Made by a program: the position numbers and the translations under genes. 64,000 nt of DNA from Nocardioides sp. W7 (GTDB lineage: Bacteria; Actinomycetota; Actinomycetes; Propionibacteriales; Nocardioidaceae). The DNA lies in assembly GCF_022919075.1 (NCBI RefSeq), contig NZ_CP095078.1, positions 5,208,001 through 5,272,000 of the forward strand. Reading direction: 5' to 3'. Positions 48,701-58,030 of the stretch are shown here, in pieces (within the stretch, counting starts at the first letter, position 1; every line of letters starts with the position of its first letter). The notes beneath the pieces are model-generated. The model had not been told where the DNA came from. It searched no databases and was given only the letters and a program-made list of their open reading frames with translations.

Positions 48701-49057
48701 TCAGTCGGTACGCGGCGCCCGGGTCGCCACGGTGAGCAGGACGACGGCATCCGTCGCCGCGTGCAGGTCGTGGCGGCTGGGCGGGATCACCAGGTGGTCG
48801 CCCAGGTCGGCCGTCCAGCTCTCCGCGTCGGCGCTCAGCCGCACCGAACCCTCGAGGACCTGCAGGGTGGCCTCGCCCGGCGACTCGTGCTCCCCGAGGG
48901 AGCGGCCTTCGGCGAGGGCGATCAGGGTCTGGCGCAGGTCGTGCTCCTGACCGCCGTAGAGCGTGCGGGCGGCGCGTCCGCTGCTGGCCGCTCGGGCGGT
49001 CTCCAGCAGCTCCTGTGAGATCCGGAGAAGGGACTGGGGCTGGTCGTCGCTCTGCAT
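48701..49057 (-). CDS. Small cupin protein
   Basis: A 118-residue single-domain cupin. Motif 1 is seen as SLGEHESPGEATLQVLEGSVRL and motif 2 as GDHLVIPPSRHDLHAATDAVVLLT, giving candidate His/Glu metal ligands. It is the last gene of the nar run, 14 bases after the hemerythrin gene, with AGGAG before its ATG. Function unknown; a metal or small-molecule sensor is possible. Confidence 0.85.
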   Translation of the reverse strand: MQSDDQPQSLLRISQELLETARAASSGRAARTLYGGQEHDLRQTLIALAEGRSLGEHESPGEATLQVLEGSVRLSADAESWTADLGDHLVIPPSRHDLHAATDAVVLLTVATRAPRTD

Positions 49058-49071
49058 GGTGGTTCTCCTGC

Positions 49072-49560
49072 TCAGGGTGAGGTGGGGCTCGGGGTCGCGA
49101 TTCCGGGGAGGAAGGTCGGGATGGCCGCGTGGGCGCGGTCGACGACGTCCCAGCCGTCGGCACCGAGGGTGACGACGGAGACGGGGAAGATGCCGAGGTC
49201 CTCGCGCTCGATGTGCTGCTCGAGATCGGCGAGCAGCAGGCGCACCGCGGCGTCGAAGCCGTCGGCGTCGGGATCGAGCGCGGCGACGGCCACGTCCAGG
49301 TCCTGGTGCTCGCCCTCGAGCGCGTCGACCTCGTCGGCGAACTCACCGTGCTGGCGCAGCGCCGTGAAGATCCCCTGCTCCTCGCGGTGGACGTGCCCGC
49401 CCAGGTGCTCGACCAGCCGGGCGAGCAGGTCGCGGGCGGTGTCGCGGTCGCCGGCCGAGAGGGCCGCGCGCAGCCGGGTGCCCTCGTCGACGAGCGCCGC
49501 GTGCTCGGCGTTCAGCTCGGCGATGGCGTCCACGCCGTGGCACCCGCAGTGTCCGCACAT
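49072..49560 (-). CDS. Hemerythrin-like HHE domain protein
   Basis: A 162-residue protein with the repeated hemerythrin pattern for a di-iron site: NAEHAALVDEGTRL, LVEHLGGHVHREEQGIFTAL, EGEHQDLDVAVAAL and LEQHIEREDLGIFPV. The N-terminus MCGHCGCHG adds three cysteines that may bind metal or sense redox. Likely binds O2 or NO. It is one base downstream of narI, which points to a role in nitrate respiration or nitrosative stress. Confidence 0.92.
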   Translation of the reverse strand: MCGHCGCHGVDAIAELNAEHAALVDEGTRLRAALSAGDRDTARDLLARLVEHLGGHVHREEQGIFTALRQHGEFADEVDALEGEHQDLDVAVAALDPDADGFDAAVRLLLADLEQHIEREDLGIFPVSVVTLGADGWDVVDRAHAAIPTFLPGIATPSPTSP

Positions 49561-49561
49561 C

Positions 49562-50290
49562 TCAGCCCACCCGGTCCCAGCCCCGGCGCGGGCGGTGGCT
49601 GCCCAGGCTCTGGTCGTCGCGGCTGCGGTAGACGATGTAGGGCCGGGTGAGGTAGCCCAGCGGGGCGCTGAAGACGTGGACCAGGCGGGTGAATGGCCAG
49701 ATCGCGAAGAGCCCGAACGCGACCAGGGCGTGCAGCTGGAAGCCGATCGGGGCCTCGCCCATGAGCGAGGCGTCGGGCTGGAACGCCAGGAACGAGCGGT
49801 ACCAGACCGAGACGCCCTCGCGGTAGTTGTACTCCCCGCCGATCGTCAGGATCGAGCCGGCGACGGTGTTCCACATGCCCAGGACGATCGCGGCCGCCAG
49901 GAAGGCGTACATCACCTTGTCCATGACCGTGGTCGCCGAGAAGACCGGCCCGGTGGTGCGCCGTCGGTAGATCAGGATGACCATCCCGACCACGGCCATC
50001 ACGCCCGCGAGCAGGCCGCCGCCCACGGCCGCGACGTGGTACATCTCGTGGCTGATGCCGATCGCGTCGGTCCAGGACTGGGGAATCAGCAGGCCGATGA
50101 CGTGGCCGCCGACCACCCCGAGCATCCCGAAGTGGAACAGCGGGCTGCCGATGCGCAGCAGCCGGTTCTCGTAGAGCTGGCTGGAGCGGGTCGTCCAGCC
50201 GAACTTGTCGTAGCGATAGCGCCACACGTGCCCGACCACGAAGGTCGTCAGGCAGACGTAGGGCACCACGACGAAGAGGAAGACGTTCAT
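49562..50290 (-). CDS. narI: Respiratory nitrate reductase gamma subunit
   Basis: A 242-residue membrane cytochrome b with five helices that passes electrons from quinol to NarH. Seen: FLFVVVPYVCLTTFVVGHVWRYRYDKFGW, the heme ligand helices LFHFGMLGVVGGHVIGLLIP and the later FQLHALVAFGLFAIWPFTRLVHVFSAPLGYL. The ATG overlaps the narJ stop (50287-50290). Confidence 0.96.
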   Translation of the reverse strand: MNVFLFVVVPYVCLTTFVVGHVWRYRYDKFGWTTRSSQLYENRLLRIGSPLFHFGMLGVVGGHVIGLLIPQSWTDAIGISHEMYHVAAVGGGLLAGVMAVVGMVILIYRRRTTGPVFSATTVMDKVMYAFLAAAIVLGMWNTVAGSILTIGGEYNYREGVSVWYRSFLAFQPDASLMGEAPIGFQLHALVAFGLFAIWPFTRLVHVFSAPLGYLTRPYIVYRSRDDQSLGSHRPRRGWDRVG

Positions 50291-50997
50291 CGGCGCGCTC
50301 CTGGGAAGGACGGCATGGGCAGCAGGGTCTTCTCAGCGGTGGCTCCCGGACTGAACTGCGGGGCGGCGAACGGCGCGAGCCCCACCTCCTCCTCGGGCGG
50401 GCCCTCGGCGGCGAGCCGGCGTACGGCGTCGCGCTCGTCGCCGCGCAGCGGCGGCAGGGTCGCGGTGACGGCGTCGAGCAGCGCAGCCCACGGGGAGGAC
50501 ATGTCCGCCAGCGAGACGCGCAGCAGCTCGAGCCCGGCCCGGTGGTCGAGCATCAGGCCGCGGCCCCGCTCCTGGTCGATGGTCGCGGCGAACTCGAGCA
50601 CCACGCACAGGTGGTCGGGCAGCTCCCCTCCTCTAGAAGGCTCAGGGTCGAGCTCGAAGCCGGACTCGAGGTAGGTCTGCTTGAACCGCAGCAGGGCCAT
50701 CCCGCGCTTGCGGGTGTCGCCGTGGGCGAAGTAGGTCAGGAACAGGTTGCAGCGCCGACGGTTGTCGAAGGTCTCGACGTACTCGGCCTGGAGCTCGGGC
50801 AGCGACGCCCGCTCCAGGTGGTCCGCGAAGCCGCGGATGGAGTCCCCGATGGCCACCGGCAGGCGGTGCGAGGCCGCCCGGATCACGTCGAGGCGCGCCA
50901 GCATCTCGGGCCCGGGATAGTCGAGCAGCAGCGACACCGACTGCCAGGCGATCGTCAGCTGGTGCGGCGCCAGGCCGGCCTTGGGTCGGCGACTCAT
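50287..50997 (-). CDS. narJ: Nitrate reductase molybdenum cofactor assembly chaperone
   Basis: A 236-residue cytoplasmic chaperone that inserts molybdopterin into NarG. Family features: WQSVSLLLDYPGPEMLARLDVI, the motif EYVETFDNRRRCNLFLTYFAHGDTRKRG and ELPDHLCVVLEFAA. Overlaps narH (ATGA, 50994-50997) and narI at both ends. Confidence 0.95.
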   Translation of the reverse strand: MSRRPKAGLAPHQLTIAWQSVSLLLDYPGPEMLARLDVIRAASHRLPVAIGDSIRGFADHLERASLPELQAEYVETFDNRRRCNLFLTYFAHGDTRKRGMALLRFKQTYLESGFELDPEPSRGGELPDHLCVVLEFAATIDQERGRGLMLDHRAGLELLRVSLADMSSPWAALLDAVTATLPPLRGDERDAVRRLAAEGPPEEEVGLAPFAAPQFSPGATAEKTLLPMPSFPGARR

Positions 50998-52643
50998 GAG
51001 TCGCGCTCCTTCGGCGGGAAGAGGCCCGGAGGCGCACCCTTGCCGTCCCAGTTGAGCAGGTTGACCCGGCCACTCTTGTCGGCCGGTGCGGCCAGGGTGT
51101 CGGAGGTCTGCCGGTCCTGGAGCATCTGGAAGTTCTCGACCGCGATGGGGGTCGGCATCCCGGAGCCCTCGCCGAACAGGTCCTGCTGCCCGCCGCCGTA
51201 GTCGGAGACCGCGCACTCGGTCGCCAGCTCCTCCAGCGCGTGGGCCTGCTCGGCGTGGGCCGGCGGGATGACGTAGCGCTCGTCGTACTTGGCGATCGCG
51301 AGCAGGCGGTACATGTCGTACATGTCCTCCTCGCTCATCCCGACCGCGGCCGGGATCGAGCCGTCGGGCTCGCGGCCCAGGTTGATGTCGCGCATGTAGC
51401 AGCGCATGGCGGCGAGCTTCTTGAGCACCGCGTCGACCGGCGCGACGTCGCCGGCGGTGAACAGCTCGGCGAGGTACTCGATCGGGATCCGCAGGGCATC
51501 GATGGCGGCGAAGAGGTTGCCCGTGTCCTCGGCGTCCTCCCCCGTCTCCTGCACGACGTCCACCACGGGCGAGAGCGGCGGGATGTACCAGACCATCGGC
51601 ATGGTGCGGTACTCCGGGTGCAGCGGCAGCGCGACCTTGTAGGTGTTGATCAGCGCGTAGATCGGCGAGCGCTGCGCGGCGTCGATCCAGTCGCGGGCGA
51701 TGCCGGCCTTCTCGGCCTCCCGCATGACCTCGGGGTCGAAGGGGTCCAGGAAGACCTCACGCTGTGCCTCGTAGAGACCGTGGTCGTCGGTCGTGGACGC
51801 CGCCTCGAGCACCTTGTCGGCGTCGTACAGCATCAGGCCGATGTAGCGCAGCCGGCCCACGCAGGTCTCCGAGCAGACGGTCGGCAGGCCGACCTCGATG
51901 CGCGGGAAGCAGAACGTGCACTTCTCGGCCTTGCCGGTCTTGTGGTTGAAGTAGATCTTCTTGTACGGGCAGCCCGACACGCACATCCGCCAGCCGCGGC
52001 ACTTCTCCTGGTCGACCAGGACGATGCCGTCCTCCTCGCGCTTGTAGATCGCGCCGCTGGGGCACGACGCCGCGCACGACGGGTTGAGGCAGTGCTCGCA
52101 GATCCGCGGCAGGTAGAACATGAAGGTCTGCTCGAACTCGAACTTCACCTTGTCGCCGATCTTCTTCAGCATCGGGTCGAGGTGCGCGGTGGCGGTGGAC
52201 CCGCCGAGGTCGTCGTCCCAGTTGGCCGACCACTCGATCTTCATGTCCTTGCCCGAGATCAGCGACTTCGGGCGGGCGACCGGGGTGTGCTCCTGGGCCG
52301 GGGCGTCGGTGAGCGTGGAGTAGTCGTAGGTCCACGGCTCGTAGTACTCGCCGATCGAGGGCAGCTTGGGGTTGGAGAAGATCGTGGCCAGCTTCTTGAA
52401 GCGGCCGCCGCCCTTGAGCGCGAGCCGGCCCCGCTTGTTGAGCTCCCAGCCGCCCTTCCACTTCTCCTGGTCCTCGTAGGTCCGGGGGTAGCCGAGACCG
52501 GGCCGGGTCTCCACGTTGTTGAACCAGATGTACTCGGTGCCGGTGCGGTTGGTCCATGCCTGCTTGCAGGTCACCGAGCAGGTGTGGCACCCGATGCACT
52601 TGTCGAGGTTCATGACCATGGCCATCTGAGCCATCACGCGCAT
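50994..52643 (-). CDS. narH: Respiratory nitrate reductase beta subunit
   Basis: A 549-residue iron-sulfur protein. Four cysteine groups bind three [4Fe-4S] and one [3Fe-4S] cluster: CIGCHTCSVTCKQAW, CEHCLNPSCAASCPSGA, CRGWRMCVSGCPYKK (Trp replaces one Cys, as in known NarH, giving the 3Fe cluster) and CTFCFPRIEVGLPTVC. It connects NarI to NarG. ATG at 52641-52643, 17 bases after the narG stop. Confidence 0.97.
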   Translation of the reverse strand: MRVMAQMAMVMNLDKCIGCHTCSVTCKQAWTNRTGTEYIWFNNVETRPGLGYPRTYEDQEKWKGGWELNKRGRLALKGGGRFKKLATIFSNPKLPSIGEYYEPWTYDYSTLTDAPAQEHTPVARPKSLISGKDMKIEWSANWDDDLGGSTATAHLDPMLKKIGDKVKFEFEQTFMFYLPRICEHCLNPSCAASCPSGAIYKREEDGIVLVDQEKCRGWRMCVSGCPYKKIYFNHKTGKAEKCTFCFPRIEVGLPTVCSETCVGRLRYIGLMLYDADKVLEAASTTDDHGLYEAQREVFLDPFDPEVMREAEKAGIARDWIDAAQRSPIYALINTYKVALPLHPEYRTMPMVWYIPPLSPVVDVVQETGEDAEDTGNLFAAIDALRIPIEYLAELFTAGDVAPVDAVLKKLAAMRCYMRDINLGREPDGSIPAAVGMSEEDMYDMYRLLAIAKYDERYVIPPAHAEQAHALEELATECAVSDYGGGQQDLFGEGSGMPTPIAVENFQMLQDRQTSDTLAAPADKSGRVNLLNWDGKGAPPGLFPPKERDS

Positions 52644-52660
52644 GTCAGTACTCCCCCATC

Positions 52661-55600
52661 TCAGTAGGTCACGTTCTGGGATCGCTTGCGGATGATCGTG
52701 ACCTCGTCGCGCTGGTTGCCCGTGGGGCCGAGGTAGTTGAAGGCGAAGGCCAGCTGGGCGTAGCCGCCGATCAGATGGGACGGTTTGACGAGCAGCCGGG
52801 TCAGGGAGTTGTGGATGCCCCCGCGCTTGCCCGACGTCTCGGCGATCGGTACGTCGATGAGCCGGTCCTGCGCGTGGTACATGTACACCGTGCCCTCGGG
52901 CATCCGGTGCGACACGATGGCCCGGGCGACGACGACGCCGTTGCGGTTGACCGCCTCGATCCAGTCGTTGTCCACGATGCCGACCTTCGCGGCGTCCCGG
53001 TCGCTCATCCAGATGTTCTGCCCGCCACGGGAGAGCGACAGCATGAACAGGTTGTCCTGGTACTCCGAGTGGATCGACCACTTGTTGTGCGGCGTCAGGT
53101 AGCGCACCGTCAGTCCCTCGACCTCGGCCCCGCCGGCGCCGTCGGAGCCCCCCTTCCCATCGGACAGAGTCCCGAGCTGCGGCTCGGCGAAGAGCGCGGC
53201 CATGTTGAGCGGCGGCCGGTAGATCGGCAGCCCCTCCCCGAGCTCGGTCATCCAGTCGTGGTCGAGGTAGAAGTGCATGCGCCCGGTCAGCGTGTGCCAG
53301 GGCTTCTTGCGCTCGACGTTGATGGTGAACGGCGAGTAGCGCCGTCCGCCGGTCTCGGAGCCCGACCACTCCGGCGAGGTGATCACCGGCACCGGCGGCC
53401 CCTGGGTGTCCGCGAAGGTGATCTGCTTCCCCTCGTGCTCGGCGGCCAGGTCGGCCAGCTCGACGCCGGTGCGCTTCTCGAGGGTCTTGAACCCCTGCAC
53501 CGCGAGGTGACCGTTGGTGGTGCCGGAGAGCGCGAGGATCGCCTCGCAGACGTGGACGTCGCGCTTCAGCGACGGCCGACCGTCGGCCACGCCGCCTCGC
53601 ACGGCGCCGTTCTTGTGCCGCAGGTAGTCGACCTGCTTGCCGAGCTCGAAGGTCACGCCCTTGGTGGTCGCGCCGAGCTTGTCCATCAGCGGACCGAGGG
53701 CGTTCATCTTCTCGAAGACCGCGCCGTAGTCGCGCTCCACCTCGACCAGCTTGGGCATGGTGACGCCCGGCACCGGCTCGCACTCGCCCTTCTTCCAGTC
53801 GCGGACCACGCCGTGCGGGTTGGCCATGGCGTCCGGGGTGTCGTGGGTCAGCGCCACCGCGACCACGTCCTTGCGGACGCCGAGGTGGGTCTCGGCCAGC
53901 TCGCTGAACCGCTTGGCGATCGTCTGCCAGGCGTCCCAGTCGGTGCGGGTCTGCCACGGCGGGGCGATCGCGGGGTTGAACGAGTGCACGAACGGGTGCA
54001 TGTCGGTGGTGTTGAGGTCGTGCTTCTCGTACCAGGTCGCCGCCGGGAGCACGACGTCGGAGAAGATCGTCGTGCTGGTCTGCCGGAAGTCGATCGTCAT
54101 CAGCAGGTCGAGCTTCCCCTCGGGGGCCTGCTCGCGCCACTTCACGTCGACGGGGCGGTGCTCCTCCGGGGTCTCGGTGGCCCGCACCGAGGAGTCGGTG
54201 CCGAGCAGGTGCTTCAGGAAGTACTCGTTGCCCTTGCCCGACGAGCCGAGCAGGTTGGCCCGCCAGATCGACAGGATGCGCGGGTAGTTCTGCGGCGCGT
54301 CGGGGTCCTCCCCGGCGAAGTCCAGCTCCCCGGACTTGAGCTGGTCGACGACGTACTCCCCCACCGGCTGGCCGGCGGCCGCCGCGTCGTCACTCAGGTC
54401 GAGCGGGTTGCGGTCGAAGGTCGGGTACGACGGCATCCAGCCCATCCGCGCGCTCTGCGCGATCACGTCGGCCGTGGACTTGCCCGCGAGCTGGCCCTGG
54501 CCGGTCGTGGCCGAGAGGGTGTCGGCGCCGAACTGGTCGTAGCGGAACTGGTTGGTGTGGAGGTACCAGAACGCCGTCTGGATCATGTTGCGCGGCGGCC
54601 GGTTCCAGTCCAGCGCGTTGGCGATCTGCGTGTAGCCGGTGATCGGGCGGACCTTCTCCTGGCCGACGTAGTGCGCCCAGCCCCCGCCGTTGACGCCCTG
54701 GCAGCCGGTGAGGTTGGTCAGGGTCAGGAACGCTCGGTAGATGGTGTCGGAGTGGAACCAGTGGTTGGTCCCGGCGCCCATCACGATCATCGAGCGACCG
54801 CGGGACTCCTCGGCGTTGGCCGCGAACTCGCGTCCGATCCGGGCGGCCGTCGCGGCGGGCACGCCGGTGATCGCCTCCTGCCACGCCGGGGTGTACGGCG
54901 CGGTCGCGTCGTCGTAGCCCTTCGCCCACTCGCCGGGGAGGCTGCGCCCGCCGGCACTGCGCCCCACGCCGTACTGGGCGAGGAGCAGGTCGAAGACCGT
55001 GGTGACGAGGTGACCGTCGACGCGCCGCACCGGCACCCCGCGCGGCAGGTCCGCCGCCGCGCCGTCGGCGGTGTCGAAGCGCGGCATCCGCACCGTCACC
55101 GTCTCCGCGGCGTCGTCGAGCAGGGTGAGCATCGGGTCGACGTCGCCCAGGTCGAGGTTCCACTTGCCGACCCCGGCCTCGCCGTAGCGGTGGCCGAGCG
55201 AGCCGTTGGGCACCACGGCCTCGCCGGTGCGCGCGTCGATCAGGACGGTCTTGAACTCGGCGTTCTCGTCGCCCGCGTGCCCGGGCAGGTCGGAGGCCGT
55301 CAGGAACTTGCCCGCGGTGTGGGTCCCGTCGGGGCCCTCGTCGAGGCGCACGAGGTGGGGCAGGTCGGTGTAGCTCTTGACGTACTCGGTGAAGTACGGC
55401 GTCTGCTTGTCGACGAAGAACTCCTGGAGCACCACGTGGCCCATCGCCATCGCCAGGGCACCATCGGTGCCGGGCTTGGCGGCCAGCCACTCGTCGGCGA
55501 ACTTCACGTTGTCGGCGTAGTCGGGTGCGACCGCGACGACCTTCTGGCCGCGGTAGCGCGCCTCGGTCATCCAGTGCGCGTCGGGCGTGCGGGTCACGGG

Positions 55601-56422
55601 CAGGTTGGAGCCCCACATGATCAGGTAGCCGGCGTTCCACCAGTCCCCCGACTCCGGGACGTCGGTCTGGTCGCCGAAGACCTGGGGCGAGGCGACCGGC
55701 AGGTCGGCGTACCAGTCGTAGAAGCTCAGCATCGAGCCGCCGATGAGGTTGACGAACCGTGCCCCCGACGCGTGGGAGACCATCGACATCGCCGGGATCG
55801 GCGAGAACCCGGCCACCCGGTCCGGGCCGTACGTCTTGATCGTGTGCACGTGCGCGGCGGCGACGATCTCGGCCGCCTCGTCCCAGGTGGCCCGCACGAG
55901 GCCGCCCTTGCCGCGGGCCGACTTGTAGGCCTTGGCTCGCTGCGGGTTCTCGACGATGTGCTCCCAGGCCTTGACCGGGTCTCCGCCGTGCTGCGACTTC
56001 GCCTCGCGGAACATCTGCAGCAGCACGCCCCGGACGTAGGGGTAGCGCACCCGCGTCGGCGAGTAGGTGTACCAGGAGAACGCGGCGCCGCGCGGGCAGC
56101 CGCGGGGCTCGTACTCCGGGGAGTCGGGCCCGACGGAGGGGTAGTCGGTCTGCTGGGTCTCCCAGGTGATGATCCCGTCCTTGACGTAGACCTTCCACGA
56201 GCACGAGCCCGTGCAGTTGACGCCGTGGGTGGAGCGCACCACCTTGTCGTGGCTCCAGCGGTCCCGGTAGAAGTCGTCGGCCTCGCGGCCGCCCTTCTTG
56301 CTCAGCGTGCGCCGGTCCGCGGAGACCTCCCCGCGGGTGAAGAACCTGCGGCTCCCCACGAGCGCCTCGGACAGGGGGCCGTCCAGGCCGGGTCGGCGGG
56401 TGTCGTCGGAGTGCGTGGTCAC
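52661..56422 (-). CDS. narG: Respiratory nitrate reductase alpha subunit
   Basis: A 1253-residue molybdopterin enzyme that reduces nitrate to nitrite. The FS0 cluster site is HGVNCTGSCSW (His and Cys ligands) with the later GCPRGAAFSWY; the Mo-ligand Asp lies in GGSMLSFYDWYADLP; then IMWGSNLPVTRTPDAHW and the C-terminal LTPHNKWSIHSEYQDN and FNYLGPTGNQRDEVTI. GTG start at 56422 overlaps the narK stop (GTGA). Cytoplasmic face of the membrane complex. Confidence 0.97.
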   Translation of the reverse strand: MTTHSDDTRRPGLDGPLSEALVGSRRFFTRGEVSADRRTLSKKGGREADDFYRDRWSHDKVVRSTHGVNCTGSCSWKVYVKDGIITWETQQTDYPSVGPDSPEYEPRGCPRGAAFSWYTYSPTRVRYPYVRGVLLQMFREAKSQHGGDPVKAWEHIVENPQRAKAYKSARGKGGLVRATWDEAAEIVAAAHVHTIKTYGPDRVAGFSPIPAMSMVSHASGARFVNLIGGSMLSFYDWYADLPVASPQVFGDQTDVPESGDWWNAGYLIMWGSNLPVTRTPDAHWMTEARYRGQKVVAVAPDYADNVKFADEWLAAKPGTDGALAMAMGHVVLQEFFVDKQTPYFTEYVKSYTDLPHLVRLDEGPDGTHTAGKFLTASDLPGHAGDENAEFKTVLIDARTGEAVVPNGSLGHRYGEAGVGKWNLDLGDVDPMLTLLDDAAETVTVRMPRFDTADGAAADLPRGVPVRRVDGHLVTTVFDLLLAQYGVGRSAGGRSLPGEWAKGYDDATAPYTPAWQEAITGVPAATAARIGREFAANAEESRGRSMIVMGAGTNHWFHSDTIYRAFLTLTNLTGCQGVNGGGWAHYVGQEKVRPITGYTQIANALDWNRPPRNMIQTAFWYLHTNQFRYDQFGADTLSATTGQGQLAGKSTADVIAQSARMGWMPSYPTFDRNPLDLSDDAAAAGQPVGEYVVDQLKSGELDFAGEDPDAPQNYPRILSIWRANLLGSSGKGNEYFLKHLLGTDSSVRATETPEEHRPVDVKWREQAPEGKLDLLMTIDFRQTSTTIFSDVVLPAATWYEKHDLNTTDMHPFVHSFNPAIAPPWQTRTDWDAWQTIAKRFSELAETHLGVRKDVVAVALTHDTPDAMANPHGVVRDWKKGECEPVPGVTMPKLVEVERDYGAVFEKMNALGPLMDKLGATTKGVTFELGKQVDYLRHKNGAVRGGVADGRPSLKRDVHVCEAILALSGTTNGHLAVQGFKTLEKRTGVELADLAAEHEGKQITFADTQGPPVPVITSPEWSGSETGGRRYSPFTINVERKKPWHTLTGRMHFYLDHDWMTELGEGLPIYRPPLNMAALFAEPQLGTLSDGKGGSDGAGGAEVEGLTVRYLTPHNKWSIHSEYQDNLFMLSLSRGGQNIWMSDRDAAKVGIVDNDWIEAVNRNGVVVARAIVSHRMPEGTVYMYHAQDRLIDVPIAETSGKRGGIHNSLTRLLVKPSHLIGGYAQLAFAFNYLGPTGNQRDEVTIIRKRSQNVTY

Positions 56423-57672
56423 GCGGGAGTCCTCTCGTCGGTGGACTGCTGGGCGGTACGGCGGACGACGGTGACGGTCAGCAGCAGGGCGAGCGCGGCC
56501 GCGACCACCAGCAGCCACAGGCCGATCGCGTAGGAGTCGGTGCGGCCGTAGACGTAGCCCATGATCAGCGGCGGGACGAAGCCGCCGAGGCCGCCCGCCG
56601 CGCCCACCAGGCCGGTGATGCCACCGACCCGGGACGGCTCGCTGACCTGGGCGATCAGGGCGAACGTCGCGCCACTCCCGGACCCGAGGGCGGCCGCCAT
56701 CGCGAGGAACGCGACGGTGCCGATCCCGTCCAGCGGCGGGGTGCCCGCCGAGATGGCGGCCCCCACGACGACGACGGCGAAGCCCGCGCTGAGCACCGGG
56801 ATCGCACCCAGGCGGTCGGCCAGCCAGCCGCCGATCGGGCGCATCAGGACGGCCACCACCACGAAGCCGGCCATCCGGTTGGCGGCATCGGTGGCGCTCA
56901 GGTCGTGGGCCGTCTTGAGGTACGCCGGGAGGTAGACCGAGAACGCGACGTACCCGCCGAAGGCGACGGCGTAGAGGATGCAGGCCTGCCAGGTGATGCT
57001 CAACCGTGCGTTGGCCGAGAGCCGGGTCGCGAGGGACGTGGTGGGCACGACCCGGCCCGGTGCGTCGCGCAGGACCAGCCAGGCCACGATCGCGTAGATC
57101 GTGAGCGCGGCAGCGGTGATCAGGAACGGCGCGGTCTCACCGACGTCCTCGAAGAGGCGCACGGTGGTGAGGGCGCTGATCGCCGTACCGCCCATGCCGG
57201 CGCCGAAGATCCCGACCGCGAGGCCGCGCTTGGCCGGTGGGAACCACGCGTTCACGAACGGGACACCGACCGCGAAGGCCGTGCCGCCGATGCCGAGGAA
57301 GAAGCCGCCCAGCAGGATCAGCGCGTAGGAGTCGAGGGCGAAGAACGCCAGGAAGAGCACCGGCACCACGGTCGCCGCCGAGACGAGGGGGAACATCACC
57401 CGCCCGCCGTACCGGTCGGTGAGCGCGCCGACGACGATCCGACCGAGCGAGCCCACGATCACCGGCACGGCGACCATCAGCGAGACGTCGGACTCGCTCA
57501 GCTCCCCCAGCCGGCCGTTGTCGCGGAACAGCGGGCCGAGCGGGCTGACCAGCGCCCAGGCCCAGAAGTTGAGGGCGAACCCGATGGTCGCCACGGTGAG
57601 CATCAGCCAGGCCGACGACGACCCGTCCGGTGCGGCTGGTGGCACTCGATGGGTCTCGACGGCGTCGCTCAC
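56419..57672 (-). CDS. narK: Nitrate/nitrite transporter, NNP family MFS
   Basis: A 417-residue 12-helix transporter. The nitrate-signature region GGTAFAVGVPFVNAWFPPAKRGLAVGIFGAGMGG (F/G-rich NNP motif) is clear, and a second copy lies near [37 protein letters not shown]. It imports nitrate or exchanges nitrite. It is the first gene of the narKGHJI-hemerythrin-cupin operon. GTG start with AAGGAG 12 bases upstream and a CRP-type palindrome beyond. Confidence 0.95.
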   Translation of the reverse strand: MSDAVETHRVPPAAPDGSSSAWLMLTVATIGFALNFWAWALVSPLGPLFRDNGRLGELSESDVSLMVAVPVIVGSLGRIVVGALTDRYGGRVMFPLVSAATVVPVLFLAFFALDSYALILLGGFFLGIGGTAFAVGVPFVNAWFPPAKRGLAVGIFGAGMGGTAISALTTVRLFEDVGETAPFLITAAALTIYAIVAWLVLRDAPGRVVPTTSLATRLSANARLSITWQACILYAVAFGGYVAFSVYLPAYLKTAHDLSATDAANRMAGFVVVAVLMRPIGGWLADRLGAIPVLSAGFAVVVVGAAISAGTPPLDGIGTVAFLAMAAALGSGSGATFALIAQVSEPSRVGGITGLVGAAGGLGGFVPPLIMGYVYGRTDSYAIGLWLLVVAAALALLLTVTVVRRTAQQSTDERTPA

Positions 57673-57691
57673 GACTGTGTTGTCTCCTTAT

Positions 57692-57707
57692 GTGTGCCCG
57701 ATCACAC
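57692..57707 (-). promoter_or_regulatory. CRP/FNR-type operator upstream of narK
   Basis: On the minus strand the site reads GTGTGATCGGGCACA, which fits the actinobacterial CRP pattern GTGnnAnnnnnCACA exactly, with GTGTG and CACAC arms. It lies about 20-35 bases before the narK GTG, between it and the divergent ppx leader. Oxygen- or cAMP-linked control of nitrate respiration is inferred. Confidence 0.55.
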
Positions 57708-58030
57708 GGAGCCCATAGATTGGCACAGAGGGATGACCCTGGCACGAACCCGAGGCGATCGGAGAGTGTCTGGTCTCAGCCTCGTCCGCCGACCGTCCGC
57801 CCGTCAGGGTCTTTGGTCCCGACCTGCCCGGCGCTGCCCGAAAGCCACCCGCCCGGGGGTGGTGCGGGTCCACCTGCTCGGGCGCGACTCTCGGAGAGCC
57901 CCGGCTTCCGCGGCGGGCGTGGGAGTGAGCGTTCGTGAGCCAGAACCGTGCCGGTTCCATCCAGACGCCATGGCGGGCCCTGGTGCCGATCAGAGGCCGG
58001 CTGCACCCCTACTCCCGAGGAGGGGACGAG
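57708..58030 (+). other. Long non-coding leader between narK and the CYTH-Ppx gene
   Basis: This 323-base stretch has no convincing gene. It holds two TGGCAC direct repeats (TTGGCAC at 57720, CTGGCAC at 57738), a hairpin GCCCG/CGGGC (57851-57855, 57879-57883) enclosing GGTGG/CCACC (57858-57862, 57870-57874), and GAACC-GTGCC-GGTTC (57943-57957). The ribosome-binding site GAGGAGGGG for the next gene is at its end. Confidence 0.5.

Noticed and set aside
52775-56533. A 1252-codon open frame antisense to narG
   Set aside because: It covers exactly the strand opposite narG, has biased composition with no recognisable domain, and is the expected shadow of a GC-rich gene with high third-position GC.
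57719-57745. Two TGGCAC boxes resembling sigma-54 (-24/-12) promoters
   Set aside because: No GC element at the correct spacing after either box, and sigma-54 is not expected in actinobacteria.
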